13,749 bases of DNA. It comes from Christensenella sp. UBA1385 (GTDB lineage: Bacteria; Bacillota; Clostridia; Christensenellales; Aristaeellaceae). The position numbers and the translations under genes were made by a program. Positions within the stretch are counted from its first letter, which is position 1. Each line of letters starts with the position of its first letter. Of the stretch, positions 1-5,752 are shown one piece after another. The DNA is taken from positions 320 through 14,068 of the forward strand of contig DBQV01000052.1 of NCBI GenBank assembly GCA_002305755.1, in the 5' to 3' direction. The notes under the pieces were generated by a model, which saw nothing but the letters and a program-made list of their open reading frames with translations, did not search any database and was not told the origin of the DNA.

Positions 1-303
1 CTGGCCGTGGGCCGCGCGCTGATGGCCGGCCCACGCCTTCTGATGATGGACGAGCCCTCGCTGGGCCTCGCGCCGCTGGTGGTGCGCGACATCTTCGCCA
101 TCATCCGTCAGCTCTCGCAGGAAGGCATCACCATCCTTCTGATCGAGCAAAACGCCAACGCCGCCCTGCGCGCCGCCCACCGCGGCTATGTGATGGAGAC
201 GGGCCGCATCATCCTGAGCGGAACGGGCGCCGAACTGCTCAACCATCAGGCCGTGCGCGACGCCTATCTGGGTCAGTCGGCCAGGCGGAGAACTGGGCCC
301 TGA
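1..303 (+). CDS. livF: Branched-chain amino acid ABC transporter ATP-binding protein, LivF type (5' end outside window)
   Basis: Partial gene; only the C-terminal 100 residues are present. The frame is open from base 1 and begins LAVGRALM, the stretch that directly follows the ABC signature in LivF proteins. The Walker B motif (LLMMDEPSLGLAP, about residues 16-28) and the H-loop region (LLIEQNANAAL, about 45-55, with Q/N where many ABC proteins have His) match the LivF/LivG branch. LivF hydrolyses ATP on the cytoplasmic side to drive import of leucine, isoleucine, valine or related amides with LivG, LivH, LivM and a binding protein. Those partners would lie upstream, outside the window. It ends LGQSARRR plus a short tail, as is usual for LivF. 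The family is clear; the substrate is not provable from this fragment. Confidence 0.9.
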   Translation: MAVGRALMAGPRLLMMDEPSLGLAPLVVRDIFAIIRQLSQEGITILLIEQNANAALRAAHRGYVMETGRIILSGTGAELLNHQAVRDAYLGQSARRRTGP

Positions 304-307
304 CCAC

Positions 308-336
308 TTGACAATCGCCCCTTCCGGGCGTAGCGT
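308..336 (+). promoter_or_regulatory. Possible promoter for the PHP-domain gene
   Basis: TTGACA at 308-313 is a perfect -35 box. A 17-bp spacer leads to TAGCGT at 331-336, a weak -10 box (3 of 6 consensus positions). The spacer contains a small CGCCC/GGGCG hairpin (316-330) with no T-run after it. A second small hairpin (GCGCT/AGCGC, 345-359) follows. The position just after the livF stop fits a promoter for the gene at 389, but the poor -10 box keeps this tentative. Confidence 0.35.
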
Positions 337-388
337 GACGTGGTGCGCTTTTTGAGCGCCTGACCGCGCAGGAAGGAAGGGGATCACC

Positions 389-1174
389 GTGTCAAGAACC
401 AACTACCACGCTCACACCGTCCGTTGCCGCCATGCCGTCGGCACGGAGGAAGAATATATCCTGTCAGCCCTCGGCGAGGGCTTTTCCGTGCTTGGCTTTT
501 CCGATCACGGGCCCTTCCCCTTCGGGGGCGGTTACGTGCCCGACATGCGGATGGGAATGGAAGAGCTGGACGGCTATATCGCCGCCGTACGTTCTCTGAA
601 GGAGAAGTACGCGGGCCGCATCGAAATATTCTGCGGGCTTGAGTATGAGTATTTCCCCGAATTCACGTCCGTGCAAAGGCGGCTGCTGGACGAAGGCCGG
701 CTCGACTATTTCCTGTTCGGCAATCACTATGATTTGGACGAGCGCGGCGGCATGTATTTCGGCCGCTGCAGCACCCCCGCCCACATCGAGCGATACCTCA
801 GGACCTCGGTAGCGGGCATGGAAACCGGTCTTTTTTCCTGCTTCGCGCACCCTGACCTTTATATGAACAGTTACCGGGCCTTCGACAGGGCCGCAGAGAA
901 AGCTGCGCGGGAGCTGTGCGCCTGCGCCAAGGCCTTCGGCCTGCCGCTTGAATACAACCTGCTGGGCCTCCGCAAGCAGGCCGTGGGCGCGCCAGGCCTC
1001 GGTTACCCCTGCCTTGATTTCTGGCGCATCGCGGCGGAAACCGGCTGCGAGGCCATCCTCGGCGTGGATGCCCACGAACCCGAGATGTTTTCCAGCGCCG
1101 AATATGAAAAAGCCTGCAATACGCTGAGCGATCTGGGCATCCGGCGCATCGAGCGGCTTTCGCTGAAGGAATAG
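389..1174 (+). CDS. PHP-domain phosphoesterase, histidinol-phosphatase (HisJ/HisK-like)
   Basis: A 261-residue PHP-family metal-dependent phosphoesterase, the size of HolPase enzymes that convert histidinol phosphate to histidinol in histidine synthesis. The metal ligands are visible in order: HAH (7, 9), H15, a SDH motif with H40, E85 in GLEYE, H113 in GNHYD, H154 in FAHPD, and D227/H229 in GVDAH. The start is GTG at 389, preceded by a purine-rich site (GGAAGGAAGGGG, 371-382) at good spacing. No other his gene is nearby, so histidinol phosphate is the most likely substrate from family resemblance only. Another PHP phosphatase activity on a small phosphorylated metabolite remains possible. 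It is predicted to be cytoplasmic, with no signal peptide. It converges on the serine acetyltransferase gene, with a palindrome between them. Confidence 0.85.
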   Translation: MSRTNYHAHTVRCRHAVGTEEEYILSALGEGFSVLGFSDHGPFPFGGGYVPDMRMGMEELDGYIAAVRSLKEKYAGRIEIFCGLEYEYFPEFTSVQRRLLDEGRLDYFLFGNHYDLDERGGMYFGRCSTPAHIERYLRTSVAGMETGLFSCFAHPDLYMNSYRAFDRAAEKAARELCACAKAFGLPLEYNLLGLRKQAVGAPGLGYPCLDFWRIAAETGCEAILGVDAHEPEMFSSAEYEKACNTLSDLGIRRIERLSLKE

Positions 1175-1189
1175 GCTGTCTGAGATAGC

Positions 1190-1230
1190 GCGAAGGGGAC
1201 AGGCGCGGCCGCGCCTGTCCCCTTCGCTTT
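1190..1230 (+). terminator. Perfect 38-bp palindrome, probable terminator between convergent genes
   Basis: Bases 1190-1208 are exactly mirrored by 1209-1227, a 19-bp inverted repeat with no mismatch and no spacer. The core includes GGGGACAGG and CCTGTCCCC. On the plus strand it is followed only by TTT, and on the minus strand there is no T-run. It is therefore a very stable hairpin but a weak textbook intrinsic terminator. Its place between two converging stop codons supports a role as a transcription barrier or mRNA 3'-end stabiliser. It could also be a copy of a dispersed palindromic repeat. Confidence 0.6.
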
Positions 1231-1238
1231 GCCGTCGG

Positions 1239-2099
1239 CTATTTTTTGTCGCTCTGCGTGCCGCCCATGCTGTAATACACCCTGCTGCCCGGGGCCACGC
1301 TGGAAGTGATCCAGGTGTTTGCGCCGATCACGCTGTGATCCCCGATCCTGGTGCCGCCGCCCAGGATGGTGGCGCCCGCGTAGATCACCACATGGTCGCC
1401 GATGTCCGGGTGACGCTTGACCCCCTTGACGGGGTTGCCGTTCTCATCCAGCTCAAAGGACTTGGCCCCGATGGTCACCCCCTGATAGAGCTTCACATGG
1501 CTGCCCAGCGTGGCCGTCTCGCCGATGACCACGCCCGTGCCGTGGTCCACGAAGAAATAGTCGCCGATCGTGGCGCCGGCATGGATGTCGATGCCCGTCT
1601 TCTGGTGGGCGTACTCGGTCATGATCCGCGGCAGCAGCGGCAGTTTCAGCAGATACAGCTCGTGTGCCAGCCGGTAGATCATGATGCCGTAAAAGCCGGG
1701 ATAGCAGAGGATGATCTCTTCATAGGAGGTGGCCGCGGGATCGCCGTTGTAGGCGGCCTCGATGTCCGTCAGCAGGGTGCGTTTGATCTGGGGGAGCTTG
1801 TGCAAAAAGCGCTCGCCCACGCACTCCGCGTCGCAGCCCAGCGGCGGCCCAAAGGGCAGGGCCAGTGCGGCCTGCTCCATCAGCCGGCGCTGCACGCGCC
1901 CCAGCATCTCCTCCACGCTGTCCATGCGCGGGTTGGGAAAAAAGCGAGGGAACAGTATGGTCTGCAAATCGCGGATGAGGCGTGTCACCTCCTGCCGGAT
2001 GGGCAGAAGGCCCGCGCCGAAGCGCGCGCACTGCGCGTCCAGCGCGCCCAGCTCGCCCGTGACGCGGTTGATAAGTTCCTGATGTTTGTCTGGCTGCAT
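1239..2099 (-). CDS. cysE: Serine O-acetyltransferase
   Basis: A 286-residue enzyme that transfers acetyl from acetyl-CoA to L-serine, giving O-acetylserine, the carbon acceptor for cysteine synthesis. The N-terminal alpha-helical domain (about 1-165) contains the NGDPAATSYEE segment with the substrate-contacting Asp (D120). From about residue 170 there are left-handed beta-helix hexapeptide repeats (IHAGATIG, VIGETATLG, VKLYQGVTIG), with the catalytic His at H186 in VDHGTGVVIGE. The long N-terminal region resembles the EpsC/SrpH-type enzymes of Firmicutes rather than short forms. I chose ATG at 2099 because GGAGG lies just upstream and the only good promoter (2126-2154) would start transcription downstream of the alternative in-frame ATG at 2147. 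No cysteine synthase gene is adjacent. The C-terminus lacks an obvious terminal Ile like that used by E. coli CysE to bind CysK. Confidence 0.93.
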   Translation of the reverse strand: MQPDKHQELINRVTGELGALDAQCARFGAGLLPIRQEVTRLIRDLQTILFPRFFPNPRMDSVEEMLGRVQRRLMEQAALALPFGPPLGCDAECVGERFLHKLPQIKRTLLTDIEAAYNGDPAATSYEEIILCYPGFYGIMIYRLAHELYLLKLPLLPRIMTEYAHQKTGIDIHAGATIGDYFFVDHGTGVVIGETATLGSHVKLYQGVTIGAKSFELDENGNPVKGVKRHPDIGDHVVIYAGATILGGGTRIGDHSVIGANTWITSSVAPGSRVYYSMGGTQSDKK

Positions 2100-2125
2100 A
2101 CTGTCCTCCGGGCCGTGATGGATAG

Positions 2126-2154
2126 AATGTATGCAATCGGCAGGCATAAGTCAA
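2126..2154 (-). promoter_or_regulatory. Promoter for the serine acetyltransferase gene
   Basis: On the minus strand, TTGACT (2149-2154) and TACATT (2126-2131) are separated by exactly 17 bp. Transcription would start near 2119, leaving a short leader with GGAGG before the ATG at 2099. This promoter decides the start codon, since the longer frame beginning at 2147 would start upstream of the transcript. Confidence 0.6.
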
Positions 2155-2189
2155 TAGAAAGATAGCGCCGGGTGGGCCGCAAAAATCGA

Positions 2190-2218
2190 TTGACAGCCCC
2201 GGGCCGGCCTCCTAAGAT
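2190..2218 (+). promoter_or_regulatory. Promoter for the alpha/beta hydrolase gene
   Basis: A perfect TTGACA (2190-2195), a 17-bp spacer and TAAGAT (2213-2218, 4 of 6 -10 positions). The predicted start is near 2225, about 45 bases before the ATG at 2271. It faces away from the cysE promoter, and the two -35 boxes are about 35 bp apart. One regulator could affect both, but no clear operator palindrome was found. Confidence 0.65.
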
Positions 2219-2270
2219 GGCCTTGTGCGCAGGGCAAAGCCTCTCCCGCGCTCAGGAAGGAGAAACAGCC

Positions 2271-3164
2271 ATGTCCGCTCTCAGCGATACGATCCGAAGG
2301 GAATTTGCCGCCGGCGACGCGATCCGCGACGCAGGCCTGACCACGCCCGGGGATATACGCCGTTTTGACGATCTGCCCTACGGCAGCCACCCCCAGCAGA
2401 GGCTGGACGTGTACCGGCCGCTGGAAAGCGAGGGCAGGCTGCCCGTCATCATCAGCGTGCACGGCGGCGGCTGGGTGTACGGCGACAAGGAGCTGTATCA
2501 GTACTACACCATGAGCCTGGCGCAGCGCGGCTTTGCCGTGGTCAATTTCAGCTACCGGCTCGCGCCGGAAAGCAAGCACCCGGCGCAGCTTGAGGACGTC
2601 AATTCCGTCTTCCTCTGGGCGCGCGGGCACGCCGATGAGTATGGGCTGGATATGGACAGGCTTTTCGCCGTGGGCGACAGCGCGGGCGCGCACCTGCTGG
2701 GGTTGTACTGCGATCTGTGTACCAACCCCGGCTTTGCGGCCCGGTTCCCCTTCGGCGGCCGCACGGGCGGCGTGCCGAAGGCCGTCTCGCTGGCCTGCGG
2801 CGCCTACGCCTTCGGGGGCGGCGATACCTCCCAAGGCAGGCGGGACCTGGGGCTGATGGCGGAGCTGCTGCCGGGAGAGGTGGATGAAGAGGCGCTTTCG
2901 CAGGTGAACGTGCTCAAGCATATCACCCCCGCCTTTCCCCCGGCCTTCGTGTTCACCTGCACGGGGGATTTCCTGATTCAGCAGGCGGAGGAGATGCAGA
3001 GGGCGCTGCGGAAGATGAGCGTGCCGCATGTGCTGCGCTTCTACGGCAGCGCGGACAGGGACCTGGGGCACGTATTCCATGAGAACATCCGCACGCGCGA
3101 GGCCCGGATCTGCAACGACGAGCAGTGCGAATTCTTTCGCAGGGCGATGCGGGATGAGCTGTAA
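2271..3164 (+). CDS. Alpha/beta hydrolase, HSL/esterase-lipase type
   Basis: A 297-residue serine hydrolase of the hormone-sensitive-lipase/acetyl-esterase branch. The oxyanion-hole motif HGGGW is at 64-68, the nucleophile elbow GDSAG at 135-139 (S137), a likely acid D233 in TGDFL, and the catalytic His near the end in GHVFH (H267 or H270). It most likely hydrolyses short-chain carboxylic esters in the cytoplasm, since no signal peptide is visible. The natural substrate cannot be told. The start is ATG at 2271 with AGGAAGGAGA just before it; an in-frame extension to 2172 would begin upstream of the predicted promoter. It appears to be a single-gene unit diverging from cysE. No clear terminator follows it before the Nudix promoter. 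Confidence 0.85.
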   Translation: MSALSDTIRREFAAGDAIRDAGLTTPGDIRRFDDLPYGSHPQQRLDVYRPLESEGRLPVIISVHGGGWVYGDKELYQYYTMSLAQRGFAVVNFSYRLAPESKHPAQLEDVNSVFLWARGHADEYGLDMDRLFAVGDSAGAHLLGLYCDLCTNPGFAARFPFGGRTGGVPKAVSLACGAYAFGGGDTSQGRRDLGLMAELLPGEVDEEALSQVNVLKHITPAFPPAFVFTCTGDFLIQQAEEMQRALRKMSVPHVLRFYGSADRDLGHVFHENIRTREARICNDEQCEFFRRAMRDEL

Positions 3165-3169
3165 CCGGC

Positions 3170-3198
3170 TTGTGCGCTCACTCTTTTTTGGCTATATT
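3170..3198 (+). promoter_or_regulatory. Promoter for the Nudix-GNAT-DMT cassette
   Basis: TATATT (3193-3198) matches 5 of 6 -10 positions. It lies 17 bp after a weak TTGTGC -35 box (3170-3175), six bases after the hydrolase stop codon. The leader then contains a GC hairpin (GCCCGC 3207-3212 with GCGGGC 3218-3223) before the GGGGAGG ribosome site at 3241-3247. Confidence 0.5.
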
Positions 3199-3254
3199 GT
3201 TTCCGTGCCCGCGGCGCGCGGGCGGCTCAGGACATTGCTTGGGGAGGTATCGGC

Positions 3255-3881
3255 GTGATCGGTGATGACAGCCTGCGGGAAGTATATCAGGATGGGCAGA
3301 CCATCTATGAAGGGAAGATCATCCGCGTGGAAAAGTGGCGCGTCAGCCTGCCCGACGGGCGGGAGGCGGACCGCGAGATCGTGATCCATCACGGCGCGGC
3401 GGCCATCGTGCCGGTGGACGCGCAGGGCATGGTGACGCTGGTGCGCCAGCACCGCGTGGCGCTGGACCTGTTCACCTGGGAGATCCCCGCCGGCAAGCTG
3501 GACAGGCCGGATGAGGATCCGCTGGAGTGCGCCAAGCGCGAGCTGGAGGAAGAAACGGGCCTGCGGGCGGCCACCTGGCGCCAGCTGAACCGGGTGATCA
3601 CCACGCCCGGCTTCTGCACCGAGCAGATCGGCCTCTACCTTGCCACGGACCTGAGCCAGCACGAGGCCCATACCGATCAGGATGAATTCCTGCGCCTGTG
3701 TAAAATGCCGCTGGAGGAGGCCGTGGAACGCGTGATGACGGGCGAGTTCCGGGATGCCAAGACCTGCCTGGGCCTCCTGATGGCCAGCCGGGTGCTGGCG
3801 GCCCAGCCGCGCCTTCCCCGCTGGGGCGACGGCCCGCAGCCCGGCAGGCGCATGGCCGGTTTTCCCTTTGCCAGGGGCTGA
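3255..3881 (+). CDS. Nudix hydrolase, ADP-ribose pyrophosphatase-like
   Basis: A 208-residue Nudix protein resembling NudF-type ADP-ribose pyrophosphatases, which split ADP-ribose to AMP and ribose 5-phosphate. The Nudix box runs from G80 to L103 (GKLDRPDEDPLE then REL and EEETGL), with the metal-binding glutamates E99 and E100. The G-to-E spacing is one residue longer than the canonical GX5E. WEIPAG before the box and TPGF (about 117-120) after it are typical of the ADPRase group. The start is GTG at 3255 with GGGGAGG seven bases upstream. About 25 basic, proline-rich residues at the C-terminus (RLPRWGDGPQPGRRM and on) extend past the usual fold. Its stop overlaps the next ATG by one base (TGATG), which indicates translational coupling. 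Confidence 0.88.
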   Translation: MIGDDSLREVYQDGQTIYEGKIIRVEKWRVSLPDGREADREIVIHHGAAAIVPVDAQGMVTLVRQHRVALDLFTWEIPAGKLDRPDEDPLECAKRELEEETGLRAATWRQLNRVITTPGFCTEQIGLYLATDLSQHEAHTDQDEFLRLCKMPLEEAVERVMTGEFRDAKTCLGLLMASRVLAAQPRLPRWGDGPQPGRRMAGFPFARG

Positions 3882-4594
3882 TGGAAAGGCTGATGCGCTT
3901 GCTGGAGTGTCCGCCGGACGCGCGAGAGGGGCAGGAGGGTGCGCTGTCGGACGAGACGATGCGCCGGCTGCTCCGGCGGCTGCCGCCGCTGGAGGGGGAA
4001 CGGGTGATCCTGCGCCTGCCCCGCATGGCGGACGCAGGCGACCTGTTCGCCTACGCCAGCGACGAGGAGCTGAGCCGCCATGTGCTGTGGGAAACACACC
4101 GCAGCCCGGCGGACAGCCGGGACGTGCTGCGCGGCATCATCCGCCGCAACAGGCGCGGCCTGCCCGTCACCCTGGCCGTCACGCTTCGGGGCGACGGCCG
4201 CATGATCGGCACCATAGGCTTCCAGTGGATCGACGCGGAGAGCCGCAGCTGCGAGATCGGCTATTCCGTCGCCCGCAGGCTGTGGAACCGCGGCATCGCC
4301 ACGGACGCGCTGAAGGCTATGCTGCCCCTGTGCTTTGATATGCTGGAGCTTAACCGTGTGCAGGCCCGCTACGACCTTGACAACCCCGCCTCCGGCCGGG
4401 TGATGGAGAAGGCGGGCTTCCGCTATGAGGGTGTGGCGCGCCAGAGTCTGATGCTGAAGGGACGCCTGGCCGATATGGCCTGCTGCGCGATCGTGCGGGA
4501 GGACTGGCGGCGGGCCAACGAAGAAAAACAATCCGCAGAAAACGCGGGCGCGCAGGCAGCTCTCGGGGCGGCCGAAAGCGCGCGGGAGCAATGA
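3881..4594 (+). CDS. GNAT-family N-acetyltransferase, RimJ/RimL-like
   Basis: A 237-residue protein whose middle (about 40-210) is a GNAT acetyltransferase domain of the RimJ/RimL kind, which moves acetyl from acetyl-CoA to an amine. The domain opens with GERVILRLPRMADAGDLFAY. The acetyl-CoA loop is in RRLWNRGIATDAL (132-144), followed by the family-typical ELNRVQARYDLDNPAS and MEKAGFRYEG (about 156-184). Such enzymes acetylate protein N-termini, antibiotics or small metabolites; the substrate here is unknown. An arginine/glutamate-rich N-terminal extension of about 38 residues and an Ala/Glu-rich tail (about 212-237) flank the domain. The gene begins on the Nudix stop codon (TGATG) and ends directly before the transporter ATG, so all three genes are probably on one mRNA. 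Confidence 0.85.
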   Translation: MERLMRLLECPPDAREGQEGALSDETMRRLLRRLPPLEGERVILRLPRMADAGDLFAYASDEELSRHVLWETHRSPADSRDVLRGIIRRNRRGLPVTLAVTLRGDGRMIGTIGFQWIDAESRSCEIGYSVARRLWNRGIATDALKAMLPLCFDMLELNRVQARYDLDNPASGRVMEKAGFRYEGVARQSLMLKGRLADMACCAIVREDWRRANEEKQSAENAGAQAALGAAESAREQ

Positions 4595-5497
4595 ATGAAA
4601 AAGCTGTCCGCCAAGGCCGTTCTGGCGCTGTGCATGGCCGTGTTCGGCACCGTGCCGCTGTTTGTCCGCCTGATCCCCCTGTCCAGCGCGGAGATCGCGC
4701 TATGGCGCGCCGTGCTGGCGGCGATCTGCATCGTCGCCTATCTGGCGGCAGGCAGGAAGCGCCTTCGCCTGTCCGATTATAAGGGCAGGGCCCCGCTGTT
4801 TCTGCTGAGCGGTGCGGCCATGGGGGCCAACTGGGTGCTGCTGTTTGAAAGCTACCGCCATATCACGGTGTCGGTGGCCACGCTGGTCTATTACACGGCG
4901 CCGGTCATGGTGACGGCCGCCAGCGCCCTGCTGCTGCGCGAGAAGATCAGCCGCTTCCAGGCCGTCTGCATGGGCCTGGTGCTGCTGGGGCTGGTGCTGA
5001 TCGTCAACCCCGCCGGCGCGGGCGGCGCGGACGCGGGCCTTGGCATCCTGATGGCGTTGGGCTCCGCCGTGCTCTACGCAACGGTCATCATGCTCAACCG
5101 CATGACAGAGGGCGTGCCCGGCGTGCAAAGGACGCTGCTGCAGTTCTTCTCCGCCATCGCGGTGCTGCTGCCCTATGTGCTGCTGGGCGGCGGTCTCTCC
5201 ATCGGCGGCATTGACGCGCGGGGGCTCGCGGCGCTCGTCACGCTCGGGGCGCTGCACACGGGCCTGGCCTACTGCCTGTATTTCGGCTCCATACAAAGCC
5301 TCAAGGGGCGGGAGATCGCCATCCTCAGCTATATCGATCCCCTGGTGGCGGTGCTGCTCTCCGCCCTGCTGCTGAGAGAGCCCTTTACTCTGCTGCAGGG
5401 CCTGGGCGGCGCGATGATCCTCTTTTTCACCTTCCTGAGCGAGCGGGGCAGCCTGCGGCCGCCCGAAGCGCAGGCAGGGCGGCTTTACAAAAAATGA
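4595..5497 (+). CDS. DMT-superfamily transporter with two EamA domains
   Basis: A 300-residue integral membrane protein of the drug/metabolite transporter superfamily (RhaT/YdcZ-like EamA group). The usual ten hydrophobic segments are arranged as two repeats (about 7-137 and 149-283). Family marks include the WRAVLAA segment after TM1 (about 37-43), SVATLVYYTAPVMVTAASALLLREKISRF-like sequence closing repeat 1, and the matching ILSYIDPLVAVLLSALLLREP-like sequence in repeat 2. Members mostly export amino acids, nucleosides or other metabolites; the substrate here is unknown. The start is ATG at 4595, immediately after the GNAT TGA, with GGGAG (4584-4588) as ribosome site. The ileS promoter overlaps its last codons and no terminator lies between, so some read-through into the ileS leader is possible. 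Confidence 0.9.
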   Translation: MKKLSAKAVLALCMAVFGTVPLFVRLIPLSSAEIALWRAVLAAICIVAYLAAGRKRLRLSDYKGRAPLFLLSGAAMGANWVLLFESYRHITVSVATLVYYTAPVMVTAASALLLREKISRFQAVCMGLVLLGLVLIVNPAGAGGADAGLGILMALGSAVLYATVIMLNRMTEGVPGVQRTLLQFFSAIAVLLPYVLLGGGLSIGGIDARGLAALVTLGALHTGLAYCLYFGSIQSLKGREIAILSYIDPLVAVLLSALLLREPFTLLQGLGGAMILFFTFLSERGSLRPPEAQAGRLYKK

Positions 5498-5512
5498 ACA
5501 GGCGTATATAAT
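5484..5512 (+). promoter_or_regulatory. ileS promoter
   Basis: TTTACA (5484-5489), a 17-bp spacer and a perfect TATAAT (5507-5512). The -35 box lies inside the last codons of the transporter gene. The predicted start near 5519 gives a leader of about 230 bases containing the T-box. Confidence 0.8.
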
Positions 5513-5518
5513 GAGCAG

Positions 5519-5736
5519 GCTGTGAAGAGGACGGGCGCGGGCAAGGGCCTGAGCGAGCCGGGGAGGGTGCAAGCCCGGCGGAAACCGCCTGACGCCGGAT
5601 CACCTTGGAGCGCGGAATGAGGATTCCCGGCTGCCGCCGTTATCGGCTGCCTGCCTTGGCAGGCGCAAGCGGGCGCTATGCGCCAATTTGGGTGGTACCG
5701 CGGATATGTCCGTCCCATGTCGGGGCGGGCGTTTTT
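5519..5736 (+). ncRNA. T-box leader (tRNA-Ile-sensing riboswitch) of ileS
   Basis: A Gram-positive T-box transcription-attenuation leader. Stem I is visible through an AAGAGGA element (5525-5531) and a distal arm with GCCGGG (5557-5562) pairing CCCGGC (5574-5579) around GGAGGGTGCAAG. The specifier is ATC at 5599-5601, followed by the conserved ACCTTGGAGC context. ATC is an isoleucine codon and matches the downstream gene. Small hairpins follow (5614-5627, 5649-5664). The T-box proper, TTTGGGTGGTACCGCGG, spans 5687-5703. Its TGGT (5693-5696) can pair with the ACCA end of uncharged tRNA-Ile. When tRNA-Ile is uncharged, the antiterminator should form and ileS be transcribed; otherwise the terminator at 5708-5736 forms. 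The extent of the 5' end is inferred from the promoter. Confidence 0.95.
5708..5736 (+). terminator. T-box leader intrinsic terminator
   Basis: GTCCGTCCC (5708-5716) pairs with GGGGCGGGC (5722-5730) over nine base pairs, two of them G-U, around a five-base loop. GTTTTT follows. It lies directly after the T-box sequence and before the ileS ribosome site, as expected for the regulated terminator. Confidence 0.88.
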
Positions 5737-5752
5737 AATTTTGGAGGGCTGT

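Noticed and set aside
2151..3080. 309-codon minus-strand frame opposite the alpha/beta hydrolase
   Set aside because: The plus-strand frame has the complete catalytic triad, a promoter and a ribosome site; the reverse frame has none of these.
3207..3223. GC hairpin before the Nudix gene as a terminator
   Set aside because: No T-run follows it and it lies downstream of a good -10 box, so it is more likely just leader structure.
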